10,209 nucleotides of DNA from an uncultured bacterium (GCA_945910925.1 CAMDZX010000060.1:1-10209), one strand, 5' to 3'. Counted from the first letter of the stretch, positions 1 to 7,988 are shown. The notes: generated by a model from the sequence alone, not told the origin. Program-made: numbers and translations.

Positions 1-504
1 GGAACAAAAGTTCTTGTTCCATCAAAAGAGTTTAATAATGTATTTTTAACATATCACGCTATGACTCACTTTTTACATGGTGGGATTAATTTTCATCATT
101 TGTTAGACTGGGCTGCACATATTAAAAAAAACGGACTTGAAATTTCAAAAGAAGTTAAAGACACACCTGTCGAAAAATTTATGATTGCTATGACGAATTT
201 AACAAACGAATATCTTGGAACGAATGTAAATGTCCCGAAAGATAAAGATTTATCAGAAGCAATCCTACATAAAATACTTAATCCTGATAAAAATCTATCA
301 GATGTGAATATTCCAAAACCAAATTCCAAAAATCCGATTAAAATTCTTAAATATAAATATGATATGATTAAGGCAGAAGAAACAACAAAAATTAAATTGC
401 TTGGAGAAAGTGCAGGTTCGGTTAAAGGTGCCTTAGTTAGTTCGTTCTTGAGACATTGTGCAAAACCATCATTATGTATTAAATATTTGTTTAAAATAGT
501 TTAA
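1..504 (+). CDS. Nucleotidyltransferase-family protein (NTP_transf_5-like), C-terminal part, 5' truncated
   Basis: The reading frame is open from base 1, so the gene starts before the window; the ATG at 61 lies inside it. 167 residues are visible. The stretch around visible residues 16-42, with H19, H23, H32-H33 and LLDWAAH, looks like the His-rich core and L-L-D-W motif of the uncharacterised nucleotidyltransferase family (Pfam NTP_transf_5), in which such proteins often sit in polysaccharide or cell-surface loci. The catalytic GS-x-D part of that family would lie upstream and is not visible. The C-terminal 60 residues are basic and end in a hydrophobic helix-like tail (CIKYLFKIV). The gene ends 7 bases from the convergent dacB gene with no clear terminator between them. 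Substrate unknown. Family assignment is from motif memory and moderately sure. Confidence 0.6.
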   Translation, partial: GTKVLVPSKEFNNVFLTYHAMTHFLHGGINFHHLLDWAAHIKKNGLEISKEVKDTPVEKFMIAMTNLTNEYLGTNVNVPKDKDLSEAILHKILNPDKNLSDVNIPKPNSKNPIKILKYKYDMIKAEETTKIKLLGESAGSVKGALVSSFLRHCAKPSLCIKYLFKIV

Positions 505-511
505 AATAAAC

Positions 512-1846
512 TTATCCTTTTATATAAAGTGTTTTAATCAGGTTATCTTCCAGTAACTTCTTATTTTTTGTCGAAGATTTGGAATCCTGAATCATTATAC
601 AAAATGCATACTTATGTCCGTTTTGTGTTGCGATATAACCTGTCAATGCACTAACATTCGCCAATGTACCTGTTTTTGCAAGTAAGTTTCCTTTCAAATA
701 AAGAAGTCTGTCAGTTAATGTACCTTCACCGGATGTTGCCATAACAGGTTCAAGTTCTTCTCTATTGATAATCAAAAAATCCGTCATAAAATCAGATATC
801 ATAAGATTGTTTTTTGAAACACCGCTTGCATCTACAATATTTATTTGGGAATTATCAAGGTTTTGGTTCTTGCAATACTCATCAAACATTTCTTTTCCTG
901 CTTGGAAAGAACCTGTACATTTTTTGAATTTCCCGCCTGCAAGTTTAAAAACTGTTTCTGAAACATAATTATCACTGTTTTTTAGGATATCATTTTTTGC
1001 AGAAGAAATATCGTGAGTTACCTTGTCTACAAAATAATAATTCTTATTAAGTTTCTTTGTATGGTATATTCCGTCAAAACTTTTTTCATTATCAATCAAC
1101 GCATCCGTAAGTCTTAGTTTAAAATACTTCTTAGGACTGTTAACGGGAAGGGTAATTGTTACGGTTTTATTTATGACACCTTCTGCCGTTATTATATCAG
1201 GAGTTTCATAACTTTTTTTCTCAACCTTATATGAAGTAGTATCTCCTGTTATTACCTGATTTATAAATGTTGTAGGGTATTCCTTGTCAAATATTACATT
1301 AGCGGGTGCATTTTTTTCTGTCGGTTCTAGAAATATTTTTATTGTATTTCTGTCAAGATTGTACGCACTGAATTTTGGCATCAATGGATTTATATCATCA
1401 TCCCATTGCCAACCTTCTCCCCATTCCATCTTATCAATAACCGTATCATCAATGCTGACGGATTTTACTTCTGCCGGCATTTTCTTTGTAAGTGTTTTTA
1501 AATCCTTTGATTGTAAATATGGATCTGCACCAAGAACTATTAAATAATTTCCTTCGGTGTCTTTATACAATTTTGTTTCAAATTTATAATCATTGCCAAG
1601 TGTTTTGACCGCAGGAATTGTTGTTACCAATTTTTGTATTGATGCCGGAGGCATAGGTACACTTTGATTTAATTCATATACGGTTTTATTTGACTCAAGA
1701 GATTTTATAGAAACCGAAACACAACCTTTTTTTATATTGGAATTAGAAATTACATTATTTAAATCATCCGACAATCCCCTTGCAAAACATAGATTTGCAC
1801 TAAATACCGATATTAAAACTGCTAATATTCCGATTTTTTTATTCAT
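512..1846 (-). CDS. dacB: D-alanyl-D-alanine carboxypeptidase/endopeptidase, PBP4 type (peptidase S13)
   Basis: This enzyme trims the terminal D-Ala of peptidoglycan stem peptides and/or cuts cross-links in the periplasm. The 444-residue protein begins with a signal peptide: positive MNKK, a hydrophobic stretch, and likely cleavage after A22 (CFA). All three penicilloyl-serine transferase motifs of family S13 are present: S69-x-x-K72 (SIQK), S291-D-N293 and K391-T-G393. The large insert between the first two motifs and the D-A-S-G-V-S-K-N-N segment at 339-347 also fit S13, and the length is close to E. coli PBP4 (477). The start has a GAGG site (1853-1856) 6 bases upstream. It is the last gene of a three-gene operon; its start codon overlaps the end of the nitrilase gene by 8 bases, suggesting translational coupling. 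Family assignment is firm; the balance of carboxypeptidase and endopeptidase activity is not visible. Confidence 0.93.
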   Translation of the reverse strand: MNKKIGILAVLISVFSANLCFARGLSDDLNNVISNSNIKKGCVSVSIKSLESNKTVYELNQSVPMPPASIQKLVTTIPAVKTLGNDYKFETKLYKDTEGNYLIVLGADPYLQSKDLKTLTKKMPAEVKSVSIDDTVIDKMEWGEGWQWDDDINPLMPKFSAYNLDRNTIKIFLEPTEKNAPANVIFDKEYPTTFINQVITGDTTSYKVEKKSYETPDIITAEGVINKTVTITLPVNSPKKYFKLRLTDALIDNEKSFDGIYHTKKLNKNYYFVDKVTHDISSAKNDILKNSDNYVSETVFKLAGGKFKKCTGSFQAGKEMFDEYCKNQNLDNSQINIVDASGVSKNNLMISDFMTDFLIINREELEPVMATSGEGTLTDRLLYLKGNLLAKTGTLANVSALTGYIATQNGHKYAFCIMIQDSKSSTKNKKLLEDNLIKTLYIKG

Positions 1847-2654
1847 ATATAACCTCGTAATCTTCTTGAATATCTTTCAGCACCGTGCATTTTTCACGAA
1901 AATCATACATCTCATATAAATTTACAGTTGCAAATATTGCACCTTCTTTTGTGTTGATTTCGGATAAAATATTACCGCTATAATCGTAAATCAACGAATG
2001 CCCCAAATTCTTTGCCCCTGTCGGGAGTGTTCCTGTTTGGGTTAAAGCAACCATATAAGTTTGATTTTCAACAGCTCTTGCCTGAGTTAAAGCATCCCAA
2101 TGTATTGCACGGGAAAGAGGCCAAGCCGCCATATTAACAAGGATATCCGCACCTGCTTTTCTGTACGCTCTGTATATTTCAGGGAAACGGATATCATAAC
2201 ATATTGTAAGTCCGATTTTAACGCCCTCAATATCTACAATTATAGGATTATTACCTCTTGTAATATATGTTCCTTCACTATCATCATAATAAGAATACAA
2301 ATGATTTTTATTGTATGTTGCAATCAATTCCCCGTTTCGATTTATCACAGGACAGGTATTATAATATTTATCATCTGCCTTATTAACAAAACTTCCGCCC
2401 AGAATATTTGTATTATATTTTTTTGCAAAACCTGCCAGAAAAGTGATTGTTTCACTTTTATCAATTTCTTCTGCGGCATCAAGGAATTTATCACACGCCC
2501 AACCGACATTCCAAAGCTCGGGTAAAATAAGAATGTCTGTTTCTTGTTTGATATTTTCTGTTATAAGTTTCTCTACTTTATCAAAATTGGCTTTTTTATC
2601 ACCGATTACTGATTCCATCTGGATAGCAGTAATATTTATCTTTTCTTTTTCCAT
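1839..2654 (-). CDS. Carbon-nitrogen hydrolase (nitrilase superfamily, omega-amidase/MtnU-like)
   Basis: This is a cytoplasmic amidase of 271 residues. The Glu-Lys-Cys triad of the nitrilase superfamily is visible: E46 in LILPELWNVGW, K116 in YNKNHLY, and C152 in LTICYDIRFPEIYR. The N-terminal ITAIQMES and the closing strand and helix match single-domain family members. The PELWNxGW form and the length resemble omega-amidase-like enzymes (YafV/NIT2) and Bacillus MtnU, which hydrolyse alpha-keto acid omega-amides such as ketoglutaramate. That substrate is an inference and other small amides are possible. The gene overlaps the acyltransferase upstream by 19 bases and dacB downstream by 8. The start is not well marked: the nearest good ribosome site (AGAGG, 2671-2675) is 16 bases from the ATG at 2654, so expression may depend on coupling to the upstream gene. 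Confidence 0.88.
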   Translation of the reverse strand: MEKEKINITAIQMESVIGDKKANFDKVEKLITENIKQETDILILPELWNVGWACDKFLDAAEEIDKSETITFLAGFAKKYNTNILGGSFVNKADDKYYNTCPVINRNGELIATYNKNHLYSYYDDSEGTYITRGNNPIIVDIEGVKIGLTICYDIRFPEIYRAYRKAGADILVNMAAWPLSRAIHWDALTQARAVENQTYMVALTQTGTLPTGAKNLGHSLIYDYSGNILSEINTKEGAIFATVNLYEMYDFREKCTVLKDIQEDYEVIYE

Positions 2655-3316
2655 ATGCCGAATCTGTATACCTCTTTATATTTTAGAGGAGCTTGTTCTT
2701 CAAGTTCGCCTAATGATTTTTCTATTCTAAGTCTTATTTGCTCATCCTGTGCATCTGTATTATTTTTATCAACATAAATAGGTTCACCGTACAAGTTGAT
2801 TAGATGAGTAAATGTAAACGGTAATCTAAACTTATCCCAAGTCGGGAATTGTAAACAGGTAGGGTTTGTAGAATACATATAAACAGGAACAATCGGAACT
2901 CCCGCGAGTTTTGCAATCTTAACAATACCGTCTTTACAAACTTTTGCAGGACCGTTCGGTCCGTCAACCATAATCGCACCGCGTTTACCGTTCTTTAGTT
3001 CTGTAATCATTTGCAATGTTGCCTCTGCCGCACCTTTTTTACCCTTAGAGCCGTGAACAACTTTTAGTCCCAATCTTTCGGTTACGTCTGCAATAATATT
3101 ACCATCTCTTGAACGGCTAATCATTACATATACATTGCCCCTGTCAGGCAAACCGTATGCACAGCATTGATGAGCGTGCCATATTGCATATACACAAGAC
3201 TTCACGTCAGGATGATTTACGCCTTCAAAAAATGTCATATAAGACTGCAATTTAAATATGGCATAAATAAAATCTGAAACTTTTTTTGTATCTATATTAT
3301 GAAAAACTCTAACCAT
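2636..3316 (-). CDS. DUF374 lysophospholipid acyltransferase-like protein
   Basis: A 226-residue protein of the DUF374 branch of the LPLAT (glycerolipid acyltransferase) superfamily, expected to act on a lipid or lipid A-like acceptor at the inner membrane; its exact reaction is not established. Visible family marks, in order: an aromatic N-terminal segment (18-30), IWHAHQ at 45-50 carrying the likely catalytic His, ISRSRDG at 66-72, the glycine/lysine-rich HGSKGKKGA at 88-96, the signature DGPNGP at 118-123, LAGVPIVPV at 137-145, and TWDKFRLPFTF at 159-169. It is the first gene of the minus-strand operon. Pairing with dacB suggests an envelope role. No Shine-Dalgarno sequence precedes the ATG, and the promoter puts the transcript start about there. 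Met27 is an alternative start, but it also lacks a ribosome site and would remove the hydrophobic N-terminus. Confidence 0.85.
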   Translation of the reverse strand: MVRVFHNIDTKKVSDFIYAIFKLQSYMTFFEGVNHPDVKSCVYAIWHAHQCCAYGLPDRGNVYVMISRSRDGNIIADVTERLGLKVVHGSKGKKGAAEATLQMITELKNGKRGAIMVDGPNGPAKVCKDGIVKIAKLAGVPIVPVYMYSTNPTCLQFPTWDKFRLPFTFTHLINLYGEPIYVDKNNTDAQDEQIRLRIEKSLGELEEQAPLKYKEVYRFGIWKKKR

Positions 3317-3322
3317 AAAGTA

Positions 3323-3351
3323 ATTCTACTACAAGCGTATGAACTTATCAA
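3323..3351 (-). promoter_or_regulatory. Sigma-70-like promoter of the acyltransferase-amidase-dacB operon (leaderless)
   Basis: Read on the minus strand, the -35 box is TTGATA (3346-3351, 5 of 6 consensus bases), the spacer is 17 bases, and the -10 box is TAGAAT (3323-3328, 5 of 6). Transcription would begin about 6-7 bases past the -10 box, at 3316-3317, which is the A of the first ATG or the base before it. This agrees with the lack of any Shine-Dalgarno sequence before that ATG. Confidence 0.6.
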
Positions 3352-3398
3352 CTTTAACGTTTTTTAGAAAATATCCACCGTGCGTATGATGAGGTGTA

Positions 3399-3426
3399 TT
3401 GATTAATGATGTAAATTAACTATGGT
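3399..3426 (+). promoter_or_regulatory. Weak candidate promoter for the fliJ-fliK-flgD-flgE operon
   Basis: TTGATT (3399-3404) and TATGGT (3421-3426), 16 bases apart, each match the sigma-70 boxes at 4 of 6 positions and would give a leader of about 27 bases carrying the fliJ ribosome site. TATAAA at 3433-3438 is another possible -10 but has no good -35 and lies too close to the ribosome site. I looked for sigma-54 (GG...GC) and sigma-28 (TAAA...GCCGATAA) flagellar promoters in 3317-3459 and saw none with correct spacing. The operon may also be read from elsewhere, so this call is tentative. Confidence 0.25.
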
Positions 3427-3459
3427 GATACATATAAATTGCCGGAGAGAGGTTAAAAT

Positions 3460-3903
3460 TTGAAAAAGTTTAAGTTTCGTCTTCAGTCGATACTAGACAT
3501 GCGAGAAAAAGAACTGGAGAAGAAACAGCAGGAAATGGCAGGTATTGTTAAAATCCTAAATAGTCAGATAGAGGAATTAGAGTACATCAATTCCAAATCA
3601 GCAGAGGTTTTGGCATCTCTTGAAAATATGTACAGCGAGGCTTCAATAGATGTTACGACAATTTCAGGCAGTAACGGGTACTTAATAAAATTAGAAGTTG
3701 ATGCTAAAAAACAAAATCAAGTTATACAAAACACCAGAAACGTTATGCGAATGAAACAATTGGAAATTAACGAGATTTATAAAAAAGTAAAGGTTTTAGA
3801 AAAACTAAAGGAAAAACAAGAAAAAGAATATTACAAAGAATTTGAAGTAAAAACGGCAAAAGAAATAGACGATATAGTTACAACAAGGTACAAGGTCAGC
3901 TAG
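3460..3903 (+). CDS. fliJ: Flagellar export protein FliJ
   Basis: FliJ is the soluble coiled-coil component of the flagellar type III export apparatus; it sits in the centre of the FliI ATPase ring and links it to FlhA. The protein has 147 residues, the usual size. The N-terminal MKKFKFRLQSILDMREKELE is the classic FliJ opening (F-x-F-x-L-x-x-x-L-x-x-R). The rest is almost wholly helical and highly charged, with a closing segment rich in K and E and ending EIDDIVTTRYKVS, as in other family members. Translation starts at TTG, supported by AGAGAGG at 3446-3452, 7 bases upstream; no ATG fits the conserved N-terminus. The stop codon is directly followed by the fliK ATG, so the two are tightly coupled. 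The usual upstream partner fliI is absent here; the neighbour is a divergent envelope operon. Confidence 0.9.
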   Translation: MKKFKFRLQSILDMREKELEKKQQEMAGIVKILNSQIEELEYINSKSAEVLASLENMYSEASIDVTTISGSNGYLIKLEVDAKKQNQVIQNTRNVMRMKQLEINEIYKKVKVLEKLKEKQEKEYYKEFEVKTAKEIDDIVTTRYKVS

Positions 3904-5799
3904 ATGGCACAACAAATAACAAACAACAATTTAATATTGGATATAGAAAGTTTGTCAAAAACACAAACGGATTATGCTGATGACTCGGTTGTTAAATTTG
4001 ATAGTGTACTTGATGTTGCAAACAAGACCTTGAATAAAGATACAAATTCTAAAACTTCAAATATTGCAAATTATTCTAAAGACACTAATCTTCAAAACAG
4101 TTCTAAAGAAAATACGGTTGATACAAATACAATTGACATATCTTCAAATGACTACAAACAGCAAGATAATATATCTCAAACTGCTACTTCTTCTGACACG
4201 ACAAAAAAAACACAAATAATAGCAATTCAAGAAGAAACAAAAAATAATACAGATACTGAGATTGAAGATACTTTAAATGATTCGGAAGATATGCAAAAAG
4301 CTATTGATACAGTTATACAATACGCTTATCTGGGAGAAGAAATTGATATAGAAAACGAAACTTCCGGTATTGAGCTTGATAAAACTGCTAGCACAATTGA
4401 AATTAGTGATGACGAAACATTTGAAACTGATAATACTCTTGAAATTAGTGATGATGAAATTTCTAAAACCTATAATCTTGATAATGAAGTTTTAATTGCA
4501 GAGAATAAAGAAAACTTTGATATATTGGATAATAATAGTGAAATGACAACAACCGAAAAAGTTGTTGTTATACCAATGAATATCAATACAAAAGACATAG
4601 ATACAAATCCAACATTATCTACACCACAAAATGAAGATGTTTCTCAAATTAATGTTTCCGCGGATGTAGTGTTGGATGAAGATATACAAGTTTCTCAAAA
4701 CCTGAAGGAAACTTCTAAAAACCTCATATCCCAACAAATGATAGATGAATTGGATGTAACAATAGAAGAAGTTTCCGATACAACAACAGTCGAAGTTTCA
4801 ACAGAAGAAACAGTTTCTATAATGGATTCAACAGAGCAAGCCATAAAATACATGATGGACAAAGAAACTGTTAATGTTGATACAAAAAATATCACGCAAA
4901 AAAATATAGAAACAGATAGCGTTAAAATAACTCCGGTAACACAAGATAATGAACTTGAAATAATAGAGTCTAATACAATTGAAATTGACGAAACGATAGA
5001 AGTAGCAGAAGATATAATTCCTAATAATACTGATAAAAAAGAAGTTGAAGTTTCTGATAATAAAGTAACCGAAGATTCTACACTTATGGAAGAATCAGAA
5101 GATGTTCCGGAAACGGATGCATTAAAGAATAATAATAGTGAATCAGAAGAAAATAATAATCATTCGGATTCAAAAAATAATAAAGATAATAAAACAGAAA
5201 CTAAAAAAGATATATTTGTATCTGACAAAACTTATGAAGAAACAACCGATACAGAAACCAATCCGACAGATATAAAATCTACGGTTTCTGTAGAAAATAT
5301 TTCGGAAACAAAAGGTAATATTCACTTGTCAACAGTAAAAACTGTGGTGAATAACAATACTTCCGCAAATATTTCCAAAGAAGATGTAATTGCACAAATT
5401 CACACAAAACTTCAAACGATGAACGCAACAACAAATGCAAAATTAACAATGGTTTTGAACCCTGAATCATTAGGTAAAGTTGCAATTCAACTTATTAACA
5501 CAAAAACAGGACTGACCGCTGAAATGCAAGTTGCATCTCAAGCTGTTAAAGATATTTTAGACAGTAATTTGTCTAATCTTAAAGATACATTAACTGCGCA
5601 AGGTATTCAGGTTAATGATGTTTCCGTAAAAGTTTCACAATCGGAAAATAATGCTGAAATGGATTACACAGAGCAAGAAAACAACAGCGGCAACAAGCGT
5701 GAACAACACAAACAACAAGAACAAGAAAAAGACGCAGAAAAGTTTGAACAAATGTTTTCTAAATCAAAAGAAAATAACAAAGATAATTTAGAGGAATAG
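3904..5799 (+). CDS. fliK: Flagellar hook-length control protein FliK
   Basis: FliK is secreted through the growing hook, measures it, and switches the export gate from hook to filament substrates. The 631-residue protein is longer than Salmonella FliK (405). Residues about 488-580 form the conserved C-terminal switch domain (Flg_hook), with VLNPESLGKVAIQL at 517-530 as the hallmark. Residues 1-480 are a low-complexity ruler rich in Asp, Glu, Thr, Ser, Asn and Ile; I see no Cys or Trp and few Gly, so it is probably disordered. A 14-residue unit is repeated in tandem at 164-191. The tail (585-631) is charged, with KREQHKQQEQEKD. The start follows the fliJ stop directly, with AAGG (3892-3895) 8 bases before it. 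The family is set by the C-terminal domain and operon position; the N-terminal part alone would not be recognisable. Confidence 0.9.
   Translation: MAQQITNNNLILDIESLSKTQTDYADDSVVKFDSVLDVANKTLNKDTNSKTSNIANYSKDTNLQNSSKENTVDTNTIDISSNDYKQQDNISQTATSSDTTKKTQIIAIQEETKNNTDTEIEDTLNDSEDMQKAIDTVIQYAYLGEEIDIENETSGIELDKTASTIEISDDETFETDNTLEISDDEISKTYNLDNEVLIAENKENFDILDNNSEMTTTEKVVVIPMNINTKDIDTNPTLSTPQNEDVSQINVSADVVLDEDIQVSQNLKETSKNLISQQMIDELDVTIEEVSDTTTVEVSTEETVSIMDSTEQAIKYMMDKETVNVDTKNITQKNIETDSVKITPVTQDNELEIIESNTIEIDETIEVAEDIIPNNTDKKEVEVSDNKVTEDSTLMEESEDVPETDALKNNNSESEENNNHSDSKNNKDNKTETKKDIFVSDKTYEETTDTETNPTDIKSTVSVENISETKGNIHLSTVKTVVNNNTSANISKEDVIAQIHTKLQTMNATTNAKLTMVLNPESLGKVAIQLINTKTGLTAEMQVASQAVKDILDSNLSNLKDTLTAQGIQVNDVSVKVSQSENNAEMDYTEQENNSGNKREQHKQQEQEKDAEKFEQMFSKSKENNKDNLEE
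4393..4476 (+). repeat. Two tandem 42-bp units inside fliK
   Basis: Units 4393-4434 and 4435-4476 are in frame and identical at 33 of 42 bases. They encode 14 residues each, TIEISDDETFETDN and TLEISDDEISKTYN. This looks like an old duplication that lengthened the disordered ruler part of FliK. Confidence 0.75.
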
Positions 5800-5802
5800 A
5801 AT

Positions 5803-6291
5803 ATGTCAACAATAAGTCAAACAGTAACAGCAATGCAAAATGAAACGGCATACAACAAAGTTAATTCAGGCAATACAACGATGTCTGATAAAGACATGTT
5901 TTTGAGTCTGATGCTTCAACAAATGCAAAATCAAGACCCGACAGAACCTGTTGATAACCAGCAATGGTTATCTCAATTGGCTCAGTATTCATCATTAGAA
6001 CAAATGACACAGATGAATGAAGGACTAACAAGTTTATCATCAGCATTGCAGGCTTTATCAGACAATGTTTCACAAAATAGCGGTATTAGCCAAACTTTAT
6101 CGCTCATCGGAAAAGAAGTTGACATCGTTACTAACCCTGAAAATCCGGATGAAGTTATAACGGGTATTGTTACCGAAGCTACTTTTACTGATGGGGAAGG
6201 ACAAGTAAAAGTTAACGGTAAATATTATTCAATAGGTTATGTTCAAAATGTTAGAACTGCCGGAACGGAAGGTTCTGAAGAAATTCAATAA
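5803..6291 (+). CDS. flgD: Flagellar hook assembly (capping) protein FlgD, short form
   Basis: FlgD forms the cap at the tip of the growing hook and guides FlgE polymerisation. In 162 residues the conserved N-terminal region is clear: F33-L-x-L followed by QQMQNQDPTEPVDN (39-52) and QLAQYSSLEQMTQMNE (58-73). The segment 100-150 (LIGKEVDIVT ... VKVNGKYYSIGYVQNV) is a small beta-rich, tudor-like domain. The protein is shorter than enterobacterial FlgD (about 230) and close to the short Bacillus form (about 140), so the Fn3/Ig-like insert seems absent. AGAGG at 5789-5793 lies upstream of the ATG, and only 3 bases separate the gene from fliK. The order fliK-flgD-flgE is the conserved hook-building cassette. 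Confidence 0.92.
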   Translation: MSTISQTVTAMQNETAYNKVNSGNTTMSDKDMFLSLMLQQMQNQDPTEPVDNQQWLSQLAQYSSLEQMTQMNEGLTSLSSALQALSDNVSQNSGISQTLSLIGKEVDIVTNPENPDEVITGIVTEATFTDGEGQVKVNGKYYSIGYVQNVRTAGTEGSEEIQ

Positions 6292-6336
6292 AAATATAAA
6301 TATACTGGACTTTATAATTAGAGGAGAGAGAGAAGA

Positions 6337-7977
6337 ATGAGTCAGGCACTTTACACATCAAAAACAGGCATAGATGCGGGACAAACGCATATCAATGTTA
6401 TTGCAAACAATGTCGCAAATATTAACACAACAGCTTACAAAACAGCTAATGTTACATTTTCAACATTGTTTTCAAGAACATTGTCCAATGGTTCTGCAGC
6501 AACCAAAACCGGTGGTGGTACAAATCCGAAACAAATAGGTCTTGGTACACAAGTTGCATCAATTACCAGAAATTTTGATCCGGGTTCATTTCAACAAACC
6601 GGTGTATCTTCAGACTTGATGATATCAGGTAACGGTTATTTTATTGTACAAGATGGTAGCGGTACTCAGTATTTTACACGTGATGGACATTTTTCTCTTG
6701 ATTCTGCCGGAAATTTGGTAACGGCGGCAGGCTTTAAAGTTGTTGGTACTACAAATGAATACTCTCCTCGCTCGTCAGAATATACTGTACAAGTGCCTTC
6801 GGTTCTTAATGTATCAGTAAGCGGTACTGCAAAAGATGATTTAGCATTGAAAACCTTGAATGATTTAAATGCTGTTTCTGTTCGTACCGGAACATTTATA
6901 TTTAATGTTGGCGGTACAAGTTCAAGTGCAGAGGTCGCTAAATTCAAAAAAATCTCTGATGATGAATATCAATATGATAAAGATGCTGACGGTACATTCG
7001 GTAGTGGTGGAGATGTGACATATACCCGTATGAATATGGCGGCATTATCGACAGCAGATAGACAAGCATTAACGGATTTATACGGTACAGTCGAGCCAAC
7101 AGATGTATTTTTTAAGGGTTCAGATGGTACTTATGTCAAAGGTGAATTCCCTGCAACAGGTAATGTTACAATAAGAAATGTTCAAAAAACACTTTCTTAC
7201 AAAATTAGTGAAGGCGATTTGACAAGTACTTTAGAAGATTTTGTTAATAGCGTAAATAATTCATTTAATGCACAAGGTTATGATAAAATCAAATTTGCGG
7301 TAATGGATGGAGGTTTACAACTTCAAAATAATTCAGGAGAAACCCTTTCAGTTGCAGATAATCAAACAACTGATTTCCTTACACAGGTCGGTTTAGATGA
7401 TGCACTTGATGCGGCGCAAGCAGGACAAACTTTATTCTATACAGATACTATGAATAAATCTGCTACAATCAGTACAGGTAATAATACTGCTGATGCTATT
7501 AAACGCTCTGATTGGTATATTTCAGAAACAGGTATTGTAACTGCAAAATATAATGATGGTTCATCTTTAACTGTAACATTTAATGATAATGGCAGGGCGT
7601 TGTGGCAATATACAACTTCAGATAATGTTATTATTTCATCTTCGGGCGCAGCGGGGACAGATTTGGATATGTCTTCGACATCTTTAGAACCTGCAAATAT
7701 GGTATTGGAGATGGGTACAGTTATTAATGATTCAGGTTTAATTGCAGAAACTGATAATTTATGGTCATTGGGACCGAATGCCGGAGAATTTGCGTATGGT
7801 ATGGCAAATACAAACGGTTTTGGGTCACTTAAGTCGGGTGGTTTAGAAGGCTCTAACGTTGATATGGCAACAGAATTGTCAAATATGATTATGGCACAAC
7901 GTGCTATTCAGGCTAATTCAAGAGTATTCTCGACTGCAAGTTCAATTCTTGAAACAATAACGTATTTAGGACAATAA
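6337..7977 (+). CDS. flgE: Flagellar hook protein FlgE
   Basis: FlgE is the secreted subunit of the hook, the universal joint of the flagellum. The 546-residue protein carries both helical ends of the rod/hook family: the N-terminal signature NNVANINTTAYK at 24-35 and the C-terminal segment 504-546 (VDMATELSNMIMAQRAIQANSR and on to ITYLGQ), which pack as coiled coil in the hook. ISGNGYFIVQDG (96-107) and YFTRDGHF (112-119) are typical of the D1 domain. The middle (about 140-460) is the variable surface part. It contains a DxDxDG loop at 214-219 and a stretch near 295-340 (TSTLEDFVNSVNNSF, then DGGLQLQNNSG) resembling the flagellin/FliD-type insertion. The ribosome site is the purine-rich GAGGAGAGAG at 6321-6330. 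It is the last gene of the operon. Confidence 0.95.
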   Translation: MSQALYTSKTGIDAGQTHINVIANNVANINTTAYKTANVTFSTLFSRTLSNGSAATKTGGGTNPKQIGLGTQVASITRNFDPGSFQQTGVSSDLMISGNGYFIVQDGSGTQYFTRDGHFSLDSAGNLVTAAGFKVVGTTNEYSPRSSEYTVQVPSVLNVSVSGTAKDDLALKTLNDLNAVSVRTGTFIFNVGGTSSSAEVAKFKKISDDEYQYDKDADGTFGSGGDVTYTRMNMAALSTADRQALTDLYGTVEPTDVFFKGSDGTYVKGEFPATGNVTIRNVQKTLSYKISEGDLTSTLEDFVNSVNNSFNAQGYDKIKFAVMDGGLQLQNNSGETLSVADNQTTDFLTQVGLDDALDAAQAGQTLFYTDTMNKSATISTGNNTADAIKRSDWYISETGIVTAKYNDGSSLTVTFNDNGRALWQYTTSDNVIISSSGAAGTDLDMSSTSLEPANMVLEMGTVINDSGLIAETDNLWSLGPNAGEFAYGMANTNGFGSLKSGGLEGSNVDMATELSNMIMAQRAIQANSRVFSTASSILETITYLGQ

Positions 7978-7988
7978 TTCAAAAATAT

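Noticed and set aside
504..540. Possible bidirectional terminator between the convergent nucleotidyltransferase and dacB genes
   Set aside because: Only a 4-bp AT-rich pairing (CTTT/AAAG near 517-529) can form, too weak to call; the transcripts of the two genes probably overlap here.
2100..2525. Plus-strand 141-codon open frame antisense to the nitrilase-family gene
   Set aside because: The opposite strand encodes a complete enzyme with all catalytic residues; this frame is rich in Ile, Cys and Phe as expected from antisense AT-rich coding DNA.
3904..5370. Low-complexity acidic stretch as a separate adhesin or surface protein
   Set aside because: It is in the same frame as the clear FliK switch domain at the C-terminus and lies between fliJ and flgD, where FliK is expected.
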